A DNA stretch of 64,000 nucleotides from NCBI RefSeq assembly GCF_032854445.1, contig NC_088295.1:25533385-25597384 (forward strand). The letters run 5' to 3'. Origin of the DNA: Liolophura sinensis. Lineage: Eukaryota > Mollusca > Polyplacophora > Chitonida > Chitonidae. Position numbers and translations under genes: made by a program. The notes under the pieces were generated by a model. The model was not told the origin of the DNA and made no database searches. It saw only the letters and a list, made by a program, of their open reading frames with translations. How positions within the stretch are numbered: position 1 is the first letter of the stretch; each line of letters begins with the position of its first letter. Of the stretch, positions 25,501 through 33,159 are shown one piece after another.

Positions 25501-28500
25501 ACTAATCTCAACCTGGTTACCAGAAGTCTTAAATGTACCTCTAGCGAGAGACAATAGGCTGAACTGGCTACTACTGATGACCTCTTCAGTACTCTTAGTA
25601 CATATTATCAGACAAAATTTACACACTAACTTCTTTGTGTTATCTGCAAGGTGCCAATTCAATGAAACACAGGCAATGCACAATTTACATTTTACTCAAG
25701 TGACCTCATGAAGCTAACAGTTTTTAGTACAACAATTGACCACTGACTAACACTGAAGGTGTGGACAACCTGGACTGATGCTGAATACTATGTTATTGTA
25801 GTTGAGCAAACACTGCACACAGAAGTAGCTTAGGGTTCACTCCAGGGGTTTTATCTCGTAGTTTAATCAATGTCTAATCTGAGGGTAAAGTGACCAGATA
25901 CTTAACAAATCTACATACTTACCTGACAAAGGAATCGAGTGTCTGGTGCTTGTTTGAACATAGGTTTAGGGAACACATTGAAGTTGAACGGTTTCACTTC
26001 ATACCTACAGAAAAATCCACTCCACACTGCAGATAGCTGTACATTTCCAAACAACTATGGCTTAGATACATGTTTTTATATCTTTGAAATAAGAACTGAG
26101 CAAAGTTACTAAAATCAACGCCCACTCCTCACTGACATGTGTTAAGCAGACAATGCATGGTACCCTTGGTTTGTTTTTCTAAAATTTGGTATAATCGAAC
26201 TTAAAAATAAGATAAATACAGTAAACAGAAGTTTTACTACATTTACAATAGGTACACGTTTGTCTGACAATAAGTAAAATACATTTCTGGTAACAAAACA
26301 AACCTGTTTTTGGACCTATCAAATTTGAAGGTGCAGAGTCCAACCTGTAACATTAGGAAGTCTGTAACTCCCTGTAAATGAGACCAAATAAACACGGTAA
26401 AGGTTGTTCTGAAACTGCAGGACATGTCTACCCTCCCTTCCACTCTGCCCGAAGCCACTCAGGGCTAAAGTCACATGTCTTAAAACTGACCTACTGAATA
26501 ACAGAGCTTACTAAAATGTTACCAATAACACTGGTATTCTGAACTGGTAGGTTACCAAAATATAAAAGAGGGGCTTCAAACAGCCCCATTTGAAGCCAAA
26601 TTCTTAGTAGGGTGTCCAGATTTCGTATTGTCCTATGCAAAACCGCTGAAAAAAGAAAGTCCAGAAAGCAGTATTTTTTTTTATTTGATCCTCGCCTTTC
26701 TATTTCGGTAGCTGGCTAACCCCATGATCCTGGAAAACACTCCAGGCTAAGCCCAATGTCCCTGAGCCTGTTAAATTAGCAGTCTCACACTATGTACATA
26801 CATATTTACTCCCTTCTGAGCTATTATACATTATAAAACTGAAAGAATGCAACATCTAAATGTGCTGCTTTCATTTATTTTCATAAACAAGTGTATGTAG
26901 TGGTTCCTGCAAAGTTCTTATCGGTACAAATTTGACGTTTTCTTCACACTTTTCTTTATTTGTTCAATTGTTATAATTTATCCCTATTAATGTATCCGAC
27001 CTTTCTGATCTTTTGGTACCTCTCTTCTGGTGTGTCAAAGGGGCTGCTTGAATGACCGCTCTCAATACCTAGAACAAACAGAAATGTGACACCATTAAAT
27101 GACCAACACAAAAAATCTCCAGCCAAATTTATAGCCAACATCACCTAATTACCCTCACTCTTCAACCTTTTCAACCACCTGTGCAACCAATATTTTGAAA
27201 CTTTTTGAAAGAACTGCAGAGAAATAATTTGTACAGTTTTATGAAGCTTGTGTCTTTAGTGACACAAACAAATGAATGTTAGTGTTATGTTCATAGTTAT
27301 GGTATGTATAAATTCCACAGAAGAAGTGCCTTTATAGTTGAAAAAGTTGAAGATTTACAGTAACTAGGCTGCTAACTAATCTTATTTAACCTTAAATTAT
27401 ATTGTACATGTATTCCATCCAAGCCCTGTTTTTCTAAACTACTTGCGTTCTAAAATAGAGCTGTACCCACTGCCTCCAATGAGATTACATCTCTAATACA
27501 CTTGGGCGCCATACTTTTTACAACAGCGACGTCGAAAGCGAGTCTCGTGCATTATGTCATATGATCTGAGATGACTACTTTCACCTTATATTAACAACTG
27601 CATGCGATGGCCAACGTACAAAACTGTTGAGCAGTGTGCTATTTACAGGGCTCGTGGGTATTATAATCTCCATCCGTGCTCAAGCTGAACCATGGCAATT
27701 TAAATACATTTACACACTTTCCACTTGATTTTGCATAACATAATTCACAGGGGATACAACAATACTTATCATGAGTTCTTCAATATGTTCTTGACGATGG
27801 ATGAACCAAGGCATCAACTAACATACAAGACTTTTACTATACCCAGTCGATAAGACTGCAATGACATCTCTTTTCTCACATGCCGCACGAAGAGCGGTGA
27901 CCTGTTTAGCCTTAACTCTACAGAAACGCCACCTCTGGCCTTGACATAAGCGATTAATTCTCAAACTCTCTTTTCATGCCGTCTTTCATGGGTGCCGCCA
28001 TGTTGAATGTTAAATTCATTAGCTAATATGTGAGTAAATAGTTCATTTATATTTTGGATGTTTTTGATCCATTCAGATTTTATACCACTGATACATATTT
28101 AGACACAAGGAATCTGATAATACTTATTAAATATCTGATACTCCTCTATCAACAATGATCCCCAAATTTTGGGGGAAATCACTGCGCTGATGGCGCCCAT
28201 CTAAACACGAGCCTTGTCTCGGTACCGAAGGATCACATAGAAAGGCGTGTAATCTGGAATGAACTGCTGGTAGCATTACATGCACATCTCTACCAGTGTG
28301 GCCTGAAGCAGGTACAATCACAAAATATATAATAGTGCTCCATCAGGCCAACTTTACTGTGTTCCTGCAAATCAGACAGGTACAATTTTTGTACATGTAT
28401 TCATCCTACATTTGAGCGTAAGACAGACCACTGTTTGTCTGGAAACTTCTCATACATATGACATGTACATGTACTTCCGATCTAGACATGTATTTGTGTC

Positions 28501-30047
28501 CTACATTTCTCAGTAATTGCTTATAAACCTTGTTAGACTGAGCTTGCTCTGACGTTAGGCTTAGCAAAATTTTGTTCGGCCAAGGATGGTCTCAAACCAA
28601 CGTCAGACCACGCTTCATTTAGGAACCTGATGAAGTTACCTGCCCTTGTCAAATATACCGAGGTTGTCAGCACAGCCGTTCGCATTGAGAATCACTAAGG
28701 AATCTCAGACCCATGCGGCCTAGGAAATAATGGACTAACACTGTCCTTGATGAACAGATAAGGAACATATAAGTGTCTGCAAACTTATGGCTGTGGAGAT
28801 GTATTTGATAGATAATTTTTTACTCAAACTCGCGACACACTGCCACGGCAATTGCATCAGGTTTTTAAATGTAGCACGCTTAGTACAATTAAAGTAAATG
28901 TAAAGGTATATTTTCAACAATTTCAACAATGTACACATGATAGCCATAAGCCAAGACTGGAACCGTTACAATTAATTTTTCTCGTTCAACTGACCAGGCA
29001 AATTGTTTTTTCTACTCTACATCCACGATGAATGATGAAATCATTGCTAAAGTTATCATTTAAGACTGGCTGCATGATCTTGTCTTGTTTTTGTTGATTT
29101 CTGTATCGTTTGGCATGCAGTTCCAAGATTTTAGTACGCCCGACTCGCCATGACAGCACAAAGTTATTTGGATGAAGGAAATATTTCTGTGGATTTCAAC
29201 AACATTTCAGCTCAGGAATGGAATTACACTTGCACGAGTGCTAATAAAGGTCCTATTCTTGTTTGCCTCAGTTTGGATTGGATGTAATGGCAAACTTCCT
29301 TCTGCAAAGTGCCTTGCGGAATTAATCTACCAGATTTTTTACTTCAACGATTCAACGCTGAGGCAGTTAAATATCGGTTGAAAATAAACCTCAACGTTTA
29401 ATTTAATTGAACTAGAGAGCGCTCTGACGTTGGTTTGGGGCCATTCATTGCTGAACAAAATTTTGCCAAACCGAACATCAGAGCAATGTGGGACTAGGTG
29501 CTCGTTACCTGTGAACTCCCCATCCACTGATATGAAGTCACACTGCTGCACGGCCTGGGATAGAGCCTCCTCTGCTTCTGCATAATCTGTGGGGAAAATC
29601 ACTTCCTATTACACACAATACACAAACTGTACACATTTGATAAGCAAGGCTTATTTCATCAAAAAATACTCGTCTTAATACGTTAGTATTCAATGCATAT
29701 GGTGTGTTTGCAAGACTGGGAATCTGGTTACCTGGCAAGAATTGCTATGCATATATATCATCTATCTGAGATTTGCACGCTTCAATATTCAGTAGACCTA
29801 CACATGTACATCAATGCCTTAGTAAGTATAAGGCATTGACAACTGACAACTGACAGGCCTTATGACATTTAACATTTCTGCATGCAAACAGTGGTGCAGA
29901 GAACGCTATAACTTTGACAACAAATTAATCAGAACTATTACTCCTTCACTGTTTGCAAATGCGATGCTATCGATCATAAACTGTGCTGTTCAGGCACAAT
30001 ATTCAGAAAACCGAAAGGGGTAACCTACTTTTCCTTGTCACGTCCAT
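1532..30047 (-). CDS. PARN: PARN, poly(A)-specific ribonuclease (22 coding exons)
   Basis: A DEDD-family 3'-5' exoribonuclease that shortens mRNA poly(A) tails and trims noncoding RNA 3' ends, stimulated by the 5' cap. I assembled it exon by exon: all 21 introns are GT-AG, phases match at every junction, and the CDS totals 1818 nt for 605 residues (human 639). Visible features: nuclease residues D28 and E30 (VDGEF), D297 (HNMMLD), H384 and D389 (HEAGYD); an R3H-containing insert at about 180-250; an RRM at about 447-530 with W463 and W482, the counterparts of human W456 and cap-stacking W475; basic NLS-like KKRK at 545-548; C-terminal FTEPETW matching the human FEVPDTW tail. The start is chosen because MDVTRKN spliced to exon 2 puts D28/E30 at the human positions. 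Family assignment is very secure. Individual splice choices (exon 7 donor, exon 21 to 22) are less so. Intron 16 is 9.8 kb because of the tandem array described separately. Confidence 0.95.
1867..3106 (+). mobile_element. Helitron-like non-autonomous element
   Basis: In PARN intron 21. A candidate 5' TC follows an A at 1867. The 3' end has a perfect hairpin aactgc-aa-gcagtt (3089-3102) followed directly by CTAG (3103-3106) and then T, which is the Helitron 3' layout (hairpin, CTRR, T). Subterminal hairpins at 1884-1911 (aggctt/aagcct) and 1946-1974 (gggtcc/ggaccc with inner gcagg/cctgc). No Rep/Hel coding sequence. The 5' boundary is inferred. Confidence 0.4.
3190..3284 (-). mobile_element. 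Mollusc SINE-like fragment
   Basis: On the minus strand it begins with an A/T-rich head and 'tttgattggtgctttatgcc', followed by 'actcaagaatatttcactta' and a degraded core. It is truncated after about 95 bases. Confidence 0.7.
3290..5490. other. Intron 21 remainder, no feature
   Basis: AT-rich intron sequence. A weak exon-like reading at about 3300-3395 on the minus strand was considered and set aside. Nothing else recognisable. Confidence 0.4.
5491..5600 (-). CDS. PARN: PARN exon 21 (residues 553-589, acidic tail)
   Basis: 110 nt, acceptor ctgtttcag, donor gtaacc. It is in phase with exon 20 and encodes [18 protein letters not shown] followed by an N/E/A-rich stretch. The low-complexity tail has no clear human match, so it is placed by splice sites and phase. 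Confidence 0.75.
6319..6505. mobile_element. MITE-like element with long terminal inverted repeats
   Basis: In PARN intron 20. The first ~33 bases (ttgtgatatgttttgtacat... to 6351) are the near-perfect reverse complement of 6473-6505, giving a ~187-bp foldback. The middle also has inverted segments around ccaacatg/tgttgg. Confidence 0.7.
6672..6786. mobile_element. Diverged second copy of the 6.3-kb MITE
   Basis: The segment gatttt-gacacaata-gtagtacaataccat-t-ttaatgtacaaa matches the right half of 6319-6505 with scattered changes. The left half is partly lost. Confidence 0.5.
7191..7347 (-). CDS. PARN: PARN exon 20 (residues 501-552, end of RRM and NLS-like stretch)
   Basis: 157 nt, acceptor ttgttgtag, donor gtaaga. 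It continues the RRM ([12 protein letters not shown], compare human YRIQTYAEYMGR) and then a low-conservation basic tail with RKR and KKRK, which looks like a nuclear localisation signal as in the human C-terminal region. Confidence 0.9.
7495..7725 (+). mobile_element. Mollusc SINE-like element, near full length
   Basis: In PARN intron 19. It reads through 'ttggtgttttacgtcgtact', 'cattatggtgggaggaaact', 'ccttcccatgtatggccgga' and 'cttgaactcacagtaactgc', the order of blocks seen in other copies of this window. The ORFs here are incidental. Confidence 0.8.
8007..8081 (-). CDS. PARN: PARN exon 19 (residues 476-500, RRM cap-binding W482)
   Basis: 75 nt, acceptor gtaaacag, donor gtgagc. It encodes [26 protein letters not shown] is identical to human, so W482 is the counterpart of W475, which stacks on the cap guanine. 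Confidence 0.95.
8302..8388 (-). CDS. PARN: PARN exon 18 (residues 447-475, RRM start)
   Basis: 87 nt, acceptor tttgacag, donor gtaagc. It encodes [20 protein letters not shown] and then QLFSPF, the first strand and helix of the RRM. W463 corresponds to human W456. Confidence 0.96.
8869..8924 (-). CDS. PARN: PARN exon 17 (residues 428-446), edge of repeat array
   Basis: 56 nt, acceptor gctgtgtttcag, donor gtaaga. It encodes [18 protein letters not shown], matching human LFLMRVMDIPYLNLEGPD. Its first 20-odd bases and its acceptor are the founding sequence of the adjacent tandem array: the unit near 9098-9127 matches the exon start and acceptor almost base for base. Confidence 0.96.
8900..18257 (-). 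repeat. Tandem array of 102/94-bp units carrying PARN exon 17 acceptor copies
   Basis: About 9.35 kb filling almost all of PARN intron 16. Two unit lengths occur: 102 bp, and 94 bp lacking 'gctgagat'. From the first 'catcagg' (8912) to the last (18160) is 9248 bp, which equals 75 x 102 + 17 x 94. I counted 17 short units independently, so there are 93 copies of that motif. On the minus strand each unit contains ctgtgtttcag followed by ATTGTTCCTGATG: the real exon 17 acceptor and exon start. Ten copies have lost the AG (aatgtgaaac or aatatgaaac on the plus strand). Unit variants differ at a hexamer (acaaca, ccacat, ccacag, tcacag, acaaaa) and at 'caaggggctgg' versus 'catgtgcccgg'. Long ORFs with a 34-residue period are artefacts of the 102-bp length. 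Confidence 0.95.
18258..18741. other. Non-array 5' part of intron 16
   Basis: About 480 bp of ordinary AT-rich intron between the array edge (the repeat breaks off after 'aacataacacaa') and the exon 16 donor. Confidence 0.7.
18742..18811 (-). CDS. PARN: PARN exon 16 (residues 405-427)
   Basis: 70 nt, acceptor ttgtgcag, donor gtgagt. It encodes [20 protein letters not shown], matching human [20 protein letters not shown]. A second AG nine bases downstream would shift the frame and was not used. Its donor must skip 9.8 kb of repeat array to reach exon 17. Confidence 0.94.
19315..19431 (-). CDS. PARN: PARN exon 15 (residues 366-404, catalytic H384/D389)
   Basis: 117 nt, acceptor tgtttcag, donor gtaacc. 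It encodes [20 protein letters not shown], nearly identical to human. H384 and D389 are the last two DEDDh active-site residues. Confidence 0.97.
   Translation of the reverse strand, partial: PLPLGLTCTCVPPVKSSYMRQGMTPSSQGSASSQCRTF
19432..20263. other. Intron 14
   Basis: 832 bp of AT-rich intron. No SINE or exon recognised. Confidence 0.6.
20264..20339 (-). CDS. PARN: PARN exon 14 (residues 341-365)
   Basis: 76 nt, acceptor ttctcag, donor gtgagt. It encodes [20 protein letters not shown], matching the human segment NTSLAELEKRLKETPF. Confidence 0.94.
20599..20641 (-). CDS. PARN: PARN exon 13 (residues 326-340)
   Basis: 43 nt, acceptor atttcag, donor gtaaaa. It encodes [14 protein letters not shown], identical to human except H for Q. 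Confidence 0.95.
20932..20975 (-). CDS. PARN: PARN exon 12 (residues 312-325)
   Basis: 44 nt, acceptor tttgttag, donor gtaagt. It encodes [14 protein letters not shown], matching human DLSEFKEMTTCVFP. It is too short for ORF scanning and was found from the phase gap between its neighbours. Confidence 0.9.
21160..21240 (-). mobile_element. Short SINE 5' fragment
   Basis: On the minus strand it contains ggtgttttacactgtactca and then aaaatatttcatgtca, the head of the mollusc SINE only. It is in PARN intron 11. Confidence 0.55.
21350..21427 (-). CDS. PARN: PARN exon 11 (residues 286-311, catalytic D297)
   Basis: 78 nt, acceptor ttgacag, donor gtaaga. It encodes [20 protein letters not shown] and then YSPLPE, nearly identical to the human motif that carries catalytic D292 (here D297). 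Confidence 0.96.
21428..22116. other. Intron 10
   Basis: 689 bp, AT-rich, no recognised element. Confidence 0.5.
22117..22173 (-). CDS. PARN: PARN exon 10 (residues 267-285)
   Basis: 57 nt (19 whole codons), acceptor atcgacag, donor gtaagt. It encodes [19 protein letters not shown], matching human EELNDAVGFSRVIHAIANS. Confidence 0.94.
22591..22729 (-). CDS. PARN: PARN exon 9 (residues 220-266)
   Basis: 139 nt, acceptor tttgcag, donor gtagct. It encodes [19 protein letters not shown] (human KGIHVETLETEKKERYIVI) and then a charged helix. This completes the R3H region and links it back to the nuclease. Confidence 0.93.
23158..23535 (+). mobile_element. SINE-like element interrupted by ~150 bp
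   Basis: In PARN intron 8. The 5' part runs from 'tgattggtgtttacatcgta' to 'agaggtagccaatatg' (23330). The expected continuation 'gagctggacttgaactcaca' resumes only at 23482. The 151 bases between are an insertion of unknown origin that includes an AT-rich attta run. Confidence 0.65.
23659..23763 (-). CDS. PARN: PARN exon 8 (residues 185-219, R3H region)
   Basis: 105 nt after the pyrimidine-rich tgtttgtttcag acceptor, donor gtatgt. It encodes [17 protein letters not shown], matching human PCTGFQRKLIYQTLSWK of the R3H domain inserted in the nuclease fold. Confidence 0.93.
23834..23938 (+). mobile_element. SINE-like 5' fragment
   Basis: Reads 'tttatttgattggtgtgccg' and 'cattatggtgggaggaaacc', and stops at 'acccagggtaaactc'. 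It is in PARN intron 7. Confidence 0.75.
23940..24194 (-). other. Unassigned 84-codon ORF in intron 7
   Basis: A minus-strand reading frame with coding-like composition ([39 protein letters not shown]) right beside a SINE. It is preceded by a usable acceptor (tttccgtcag) but ends in TAG, and it does not match PARN. It could be a retrocopy fragment or chance; I do not recognise it. Confidence 0.2.
24508..24685 (-). CDS. PARN: PARN exon 7 (residues 126-184)
   Basis: Starts at a caacag acceptor with [17 protein letters not shown], then a variable linker and the conserved [11 protein letters not shown] block (human VTIPEDQKKFI). The donor is uncertain by 4 bases: gttggt at 24507 fits the phase of exon 8 and the ungapped human alignment. 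The alternative gtagta at 24503 would need an acceptor further inside exon 8. The first half of this exon and its acceptor are partly duplicated in intron 6. Confidence 0.88.
24731..24827 (-). pseudogene. Decayed tandem copy of the exon 7 start and acceptor
   Basis: This segment repeats 24623-24730 in direct orientation (shared 'aggttatct-gta-tgtctgct' and 'tagggaatac'). On the minus strand it reads [16 protein letters not shown], a diverged copy of exon 7 [17 protein letters not shown]. The acceptor is now atag followed by CG, which breaks the phase, and no donor follows. Confidence 0.7.
25007..25067 (-). CDS. PARN: PARN exon 6 (residues 106-125)
   Basis: 61 nt, acceptor tttgtag, donor gtcagt. 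It encodes [20 protein letters not shown], nearly identical to human [18 protein letters not shown]. Confidence 0.95.
25132..25340 (+). mobile_element. SINE-like element
   Basis: In PARN intron 5. Reads 'tttgattggtgttttacaca', 'acattatggttggtgaaacc', 'ccttcccatatacggccaga' and 'aggctcccgtgtcattgtgc', with an internal deletion of the 'gggcagagcc' block. Confidence 0.75.
25923..26004 (-). CDS. PARN: PARN exon 5 (residues 78-105)
   Basis: 82 nt, acceptor ctgtag, donor gtaagt. It encodes [22 protein letters not shown], of which FNF-VFPKP and F-CQ are the conserved family blocks. Confidence 0.94.
26304..26371 (-). CDS. PARN: PARN exon 4 (residues 56-77)
   Basis: 68 nt with acceptor tttacag and donor gtttgt. 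It encodes [14 protein letters not shown], matching the human LLFQFGLCTFKYD strand of the nuclease core. Confidence 0.95.
27001..27068 (-). CDS. PARN: PARN exon 3 (residues 33-55)
   Basis: 68 nt, phase 1 to phase 0, with a ttctag acceptor and gtcgga donor. It encodes [13 protein letters not shown], close to human [13 protein letters not shown]. Confidence 0.95.
28547..28618 (-). mobile_element. Short palindromic MITE-like element, copy 1
   Basis: Begins 'gctctgacgttaggcttagc' and continues with aaaattttgttc. It matches the reverse complement of 29418-29487 with scattered changes. The right arm is decayed (aaccaacgtcagacca). Confidence 0.6.
29418..29487 (+). mobile_element. Short palindromic MITE-like element, copy 2
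   Basis: Ends are inverted repeats: gctctgacgttggttt at the left and aaaccgaacatcagagc at the right. The ~70-bp element ends about 20 bp from the exon 2 donor. Confidence 0.65.
29509..29586 (-). CDS. PARN: PARN exon 2 (residues 7-32, catalytic D28/E30)
   Basis: 78 nt between a cccacag acceptor and a gtaacg donor. It encodes the first nuclease motif, [12 protein letters not shown], with D28 and E30 binding the catalytic metals in the family. A small palindromic MITE-like element lies only about 20 bases beyond its donor. Confidence 0.95.
30029..30047 (-). CDS. PARN: PARN exon 1 (residues 1-6)
   Basis: The exon reads MDVTRK plus one base and ends at a gtaggt donor. The spare A joins AT of exon 2 to make N7, matching the human MEIIRSN start. 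It is only 19 coding bases, so it was found by phase and homology rather than by length. Confidence 0.85.
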
Positions 30048-30360
30048 AGTGAAAATAGCTTTCCCGCCACGAGGTCGCTTATACCATTAAATACATCTGC
30101 AGGATTATCTCCCCTTAACCGTACCCACCCAGGCTGAAGCGTATGTAGACTGCGGTGTTTATGAAGTTGGATAACAGTCCATGTTTCATGTGGTTGTACG
30201 AAGGGCAAAAAAAGTAAAGCAATAGACTTCTGCTAGAATGCATTGATTTCATGTTCGTTGAATTACAGAATATATACAAAAAACTGATTTTTTTTTTCAT
30301 TGCATGTAAGGCCACAGTCGATCATTCGATTATTTATTGACTGAATGGTGCCCAAGAATT
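30048..30360 (-). promoter_or_regulatory. Presumed PARN promoter/5' flank
   Basis: The region upstream of the PARN ATG. No TATA box at a convincing distance. No 5' UTR intron or motif can be fixed from sequence, so this is a position-based call only. Confidence 0.3.
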
Positions 30361-30369
30361 TTTCTCGGA

Positions 30370-30450
30370 GTGTTGGTCAGTTTTGTTGGTGGAGAAAATC
30401 GGAATGCCCAGAGTAAACCGTCAACATTTGTCAACCAGCGCTTAAACCAT
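30370..30450 (+). mobile_element. Possible SINE fragment
   Basis: 'ttggtggagaaaatcggaat' followed by gcccagagtaaacc resembles the 'ggaaaccggagtgcccggag' core of mollusc SINEs, but it is diverged and unbounded. Confidence 0.35.
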
Positions 30451-30660
30451 TCGAGTAGGCTAATGTTTACAGTTTCAAATGATTCTGTACTTTGTTACAA
30501 TACAACCCACTTTATAAGATTTGAGAACCAACTTTGAAAGGTAAAACGTACACAGACGAGGCTATTTGGCGCAATTGCAAAACTTCCACCGGATTTGCCG
30601 TGATCGATTTTTTGCCCCAAATCTCCTGGGTCCGGGACTTTTTTTAAGCATTTTTTAAGT

Positions 30661-30760
30661 GCACATTTGTCGTACGATATTTTGTGCGTCACTATTACCG
30701 TGCCATTGTCCTGTATGTGCGAATATCGTACATGTACGACATCTTTGTGAAACTGGGACC
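30661..30760 (+). repeat. Dispersed repeat A, copy 1
   Basis: About 100 bp ('gcacatttgtcgtacgatat' to 'gacatctttgtgaaactggg') that matches the reverse complement of 57972-58081. It contains the palindrome cgtacatgtacg. Probably a MITE. Confidence 0.65.
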
Positions 30761-30899
30761 AGTACATGCAGACCTTAGTGACCGCAAGGGTATAGAATCT
30801 TTAAATGAAGATATGTCATGTTATATCCGCGGAATGATACACCCGAAAACTAACACTGTCGATAAAAGTAGGACAGGCCTACGTTATTTATGGACATAA

Positions 30900-32697
30900 C
30901 TGAATTTATGAAAGTTCACTTTAAGTTATATTTTTTGTATTATTTAACCTACTTAAGAGACGAACACTCTTATATGTTGTGCCAGGCCCAGTGTGGTCTA
31001 TATCACATGGGAATAAAGAGCATTTACGTTAAGTTTCCTTTCCGTATATTCTTCGTTTTAAAGCATTGCATTGCACTATCCAGATCTAACTTTGCCCGGT
31101 GTTACATGGTTTACGTTACATTGTATACGGCGATATATAGAGATGGCGACAGCTGGGCTGATTTAACGAAAAACAGAACTTATTTAACGGTCCCATTTGG
31201 TCCAAGGAGAAAAGACAGAGCTTGAATATTTTTATATTAAATTATGGGTAGCAATATAAAAATTCACAAACATGTTAAGCCCTCTTGCCATGTGACATCA
31301 ATTACGATTAATGTTTTTCTTTGTCATAAATCCCATCAAATTGGCAGTTAATTCAAGGTTTACTGCTCTCAAACGCCTTAGGTGTCAGATGCAAAAAACT
31401 TGATGTTGCCCATAACATGTCTAGAGGCTTACGGCTCGGCGCTTGACAATCGTAACGACGGCCGGTTTATCTCAGTTTGACGCTGAGTATATTGCATTTT
31501 AAGTTGTGAAAATCACCACGACAATTACCTCGAAAACTGAAGCACCACTAGATCTGTCCTTGGTCTTTAAGTAGCGTACATGTGCACGTTTGATTTGAAA
31601 ACCATAAACACTTTATTATTTAACAAGCGTTGTAGAGAATGCTGAAATAGTGACAATCATACAAATTTGATTTCTCTCTCTCCCCTAAATTGAAGAAAAA
31701 ATACTACATGGCCAGTTGTTGCGTTACAGGAAAACTGTCCATTGGAATCCACTGGGATTCTAGAGCGCTGATGTCTGTTGGAAACATATTAATTGCTTTT
31801 TTAAAAAATCGGATTAACGACTGTCTGTAACCTTTTCTTCTTTCAACTGCTGTGTGCTGAATTGCTGGACTAGAAAGAACGTTTCCCACAACAAAACTGG
31901 ACGGCATCTATCACAATTTGATAGTGAAGCACGTTCCACTCTGACTTGATACAATCCCTTTCAAAAGTACCAAATTAAGACGAATTACCAGTAAGAGGCA
32001 ATCATTGTATACATCGTCAAACCATCGCTCTCAGGTCAACATTGGGATGGTACTACATGCTCTATATCGACAGACCATTGTGACCTAACCTACTCCAATA
32101 TAAAACCATCCATGGAAAACATAATGGTGATAAAACACTAAAGTGACAGTTTGGGCATGTACAGAAACCATCGATCATAACATACAGAAGCCAGTGATAG
32201 GACTGAGGGGTGAGTGCCAAACTTGTTTGGAGGACAATTTTTCCATTTTACATCAGACTGATTGATTAGGGCTGTGGCTTTACCCCGTGGAGATGGGGAG
32301 GGGGGGGGGGGGGGGGGGGGGCATTCCAGCTAGAGATAGGAGTGATTCATGCAAAAGAAGAAATGAACGTAAATCTTAGGCATTTATGTGTAGACATAAA
32401 CTGCTGACACATAGCGTGTGATTTCTGTGTTAATTCTTACCGAGAGGTGGGTGAAATATTATCCATGTTATAATTACTAATTCATTCCCGTGTTCATGGG
32501 TTGGCTGATTTACTGATGAATAAGTTTACTCTAACCAATGAATATCTGTGACTGAGCCATCATGAGAGACCTGATGTTTTTTTTTGCTGTCTTATACACA
32601 GCGGTTATGTGGTTATGTTAGTTCATAACTGAGTTGTATATTAATATGGTATCTGCAGCCCACAAGGCTACACTGCCTCACACTTCTGTACGGCGGT
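30900..32697. other. Upstream flank, no gene seen
   Basis: AT-rich DNA with only incidental ORFs. Ends with a G22 run at 32300-32321. Confidence 0.5.
32300..32321 (+). repeat. G22 homopolymer
   Basis: Twenty-two consecutive G, preceded by ggagatggggag. It could form G-quadruplexes and its length may be an assembly error. Confidence 0.8.
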
Positions 32698-32826
32698 TTT
32701 TATTTATTGTTTGATTGGAGTTTTACGCTGCACTTAAAAATATTTCACTTATAGTTCGTCGACCAGCACTAAAGTGAGTTTGAAACCGGGCACACTTCAG
32801 GGAAAACCCGTGACCATCGGGCCGAA
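32698..32826 (+). mobile_element. SINE-like 5' fragment, diverged
   Basis: 'tttgattggagttttacgct', 'aaaatatttcacttatagtt' and 'gaaaacccgtgaccatcggg' appear in SINE order, truncated after the ccatc block. Confidence 0.65.
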
Positions 32827-33107
32827 GATTGTTATATTCTAATAATATTTTGTATATATAGGCCTACCGTATGTGCATACTGCTATGTACGAAGTAACCT
32901 GCTGTACTATTATCTCCAATGTAGAGCCTACATGTGGAAGTATATTATTGTCAGATTCAGACCATCATGCTGGTTCAAATCCAGCTGTCGCTGTTTCCGT
33001 TTTACGTTAAGAGGTTTGTCGGGTACGTGGCGTAGGTCGGCAAATTTCTCCGGGCAGTTCGGTTTAAACGACCCATGATCTGACCGCTGTAATATATACA
33101 TGTGAGT

Positions 33108-33152
33108 GAACATTCTTGAGCACCGTGGCGTTAAGCGCCAGTCATTTAGCCA
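33108..33152 (-). mobile_element. SINE head fragment
   Basis: On the minus strand 'ggcgcttaacgccacggtgc' then tcaagaatgttcact, a diverged copy of the 'gttttacgccgtactcaaga' head. Confidence 0.4.
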
Positions 33153-33159
33153 ATCATTC

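Larger units (their letters stand above)
27069..29508. other. Intron 2, MITE-bearing
   Basis: 2440 bp. Holds two inverted copies of a short palindromic element (listed separately) and otherwise no recognised feature. Confidence 0.6.
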
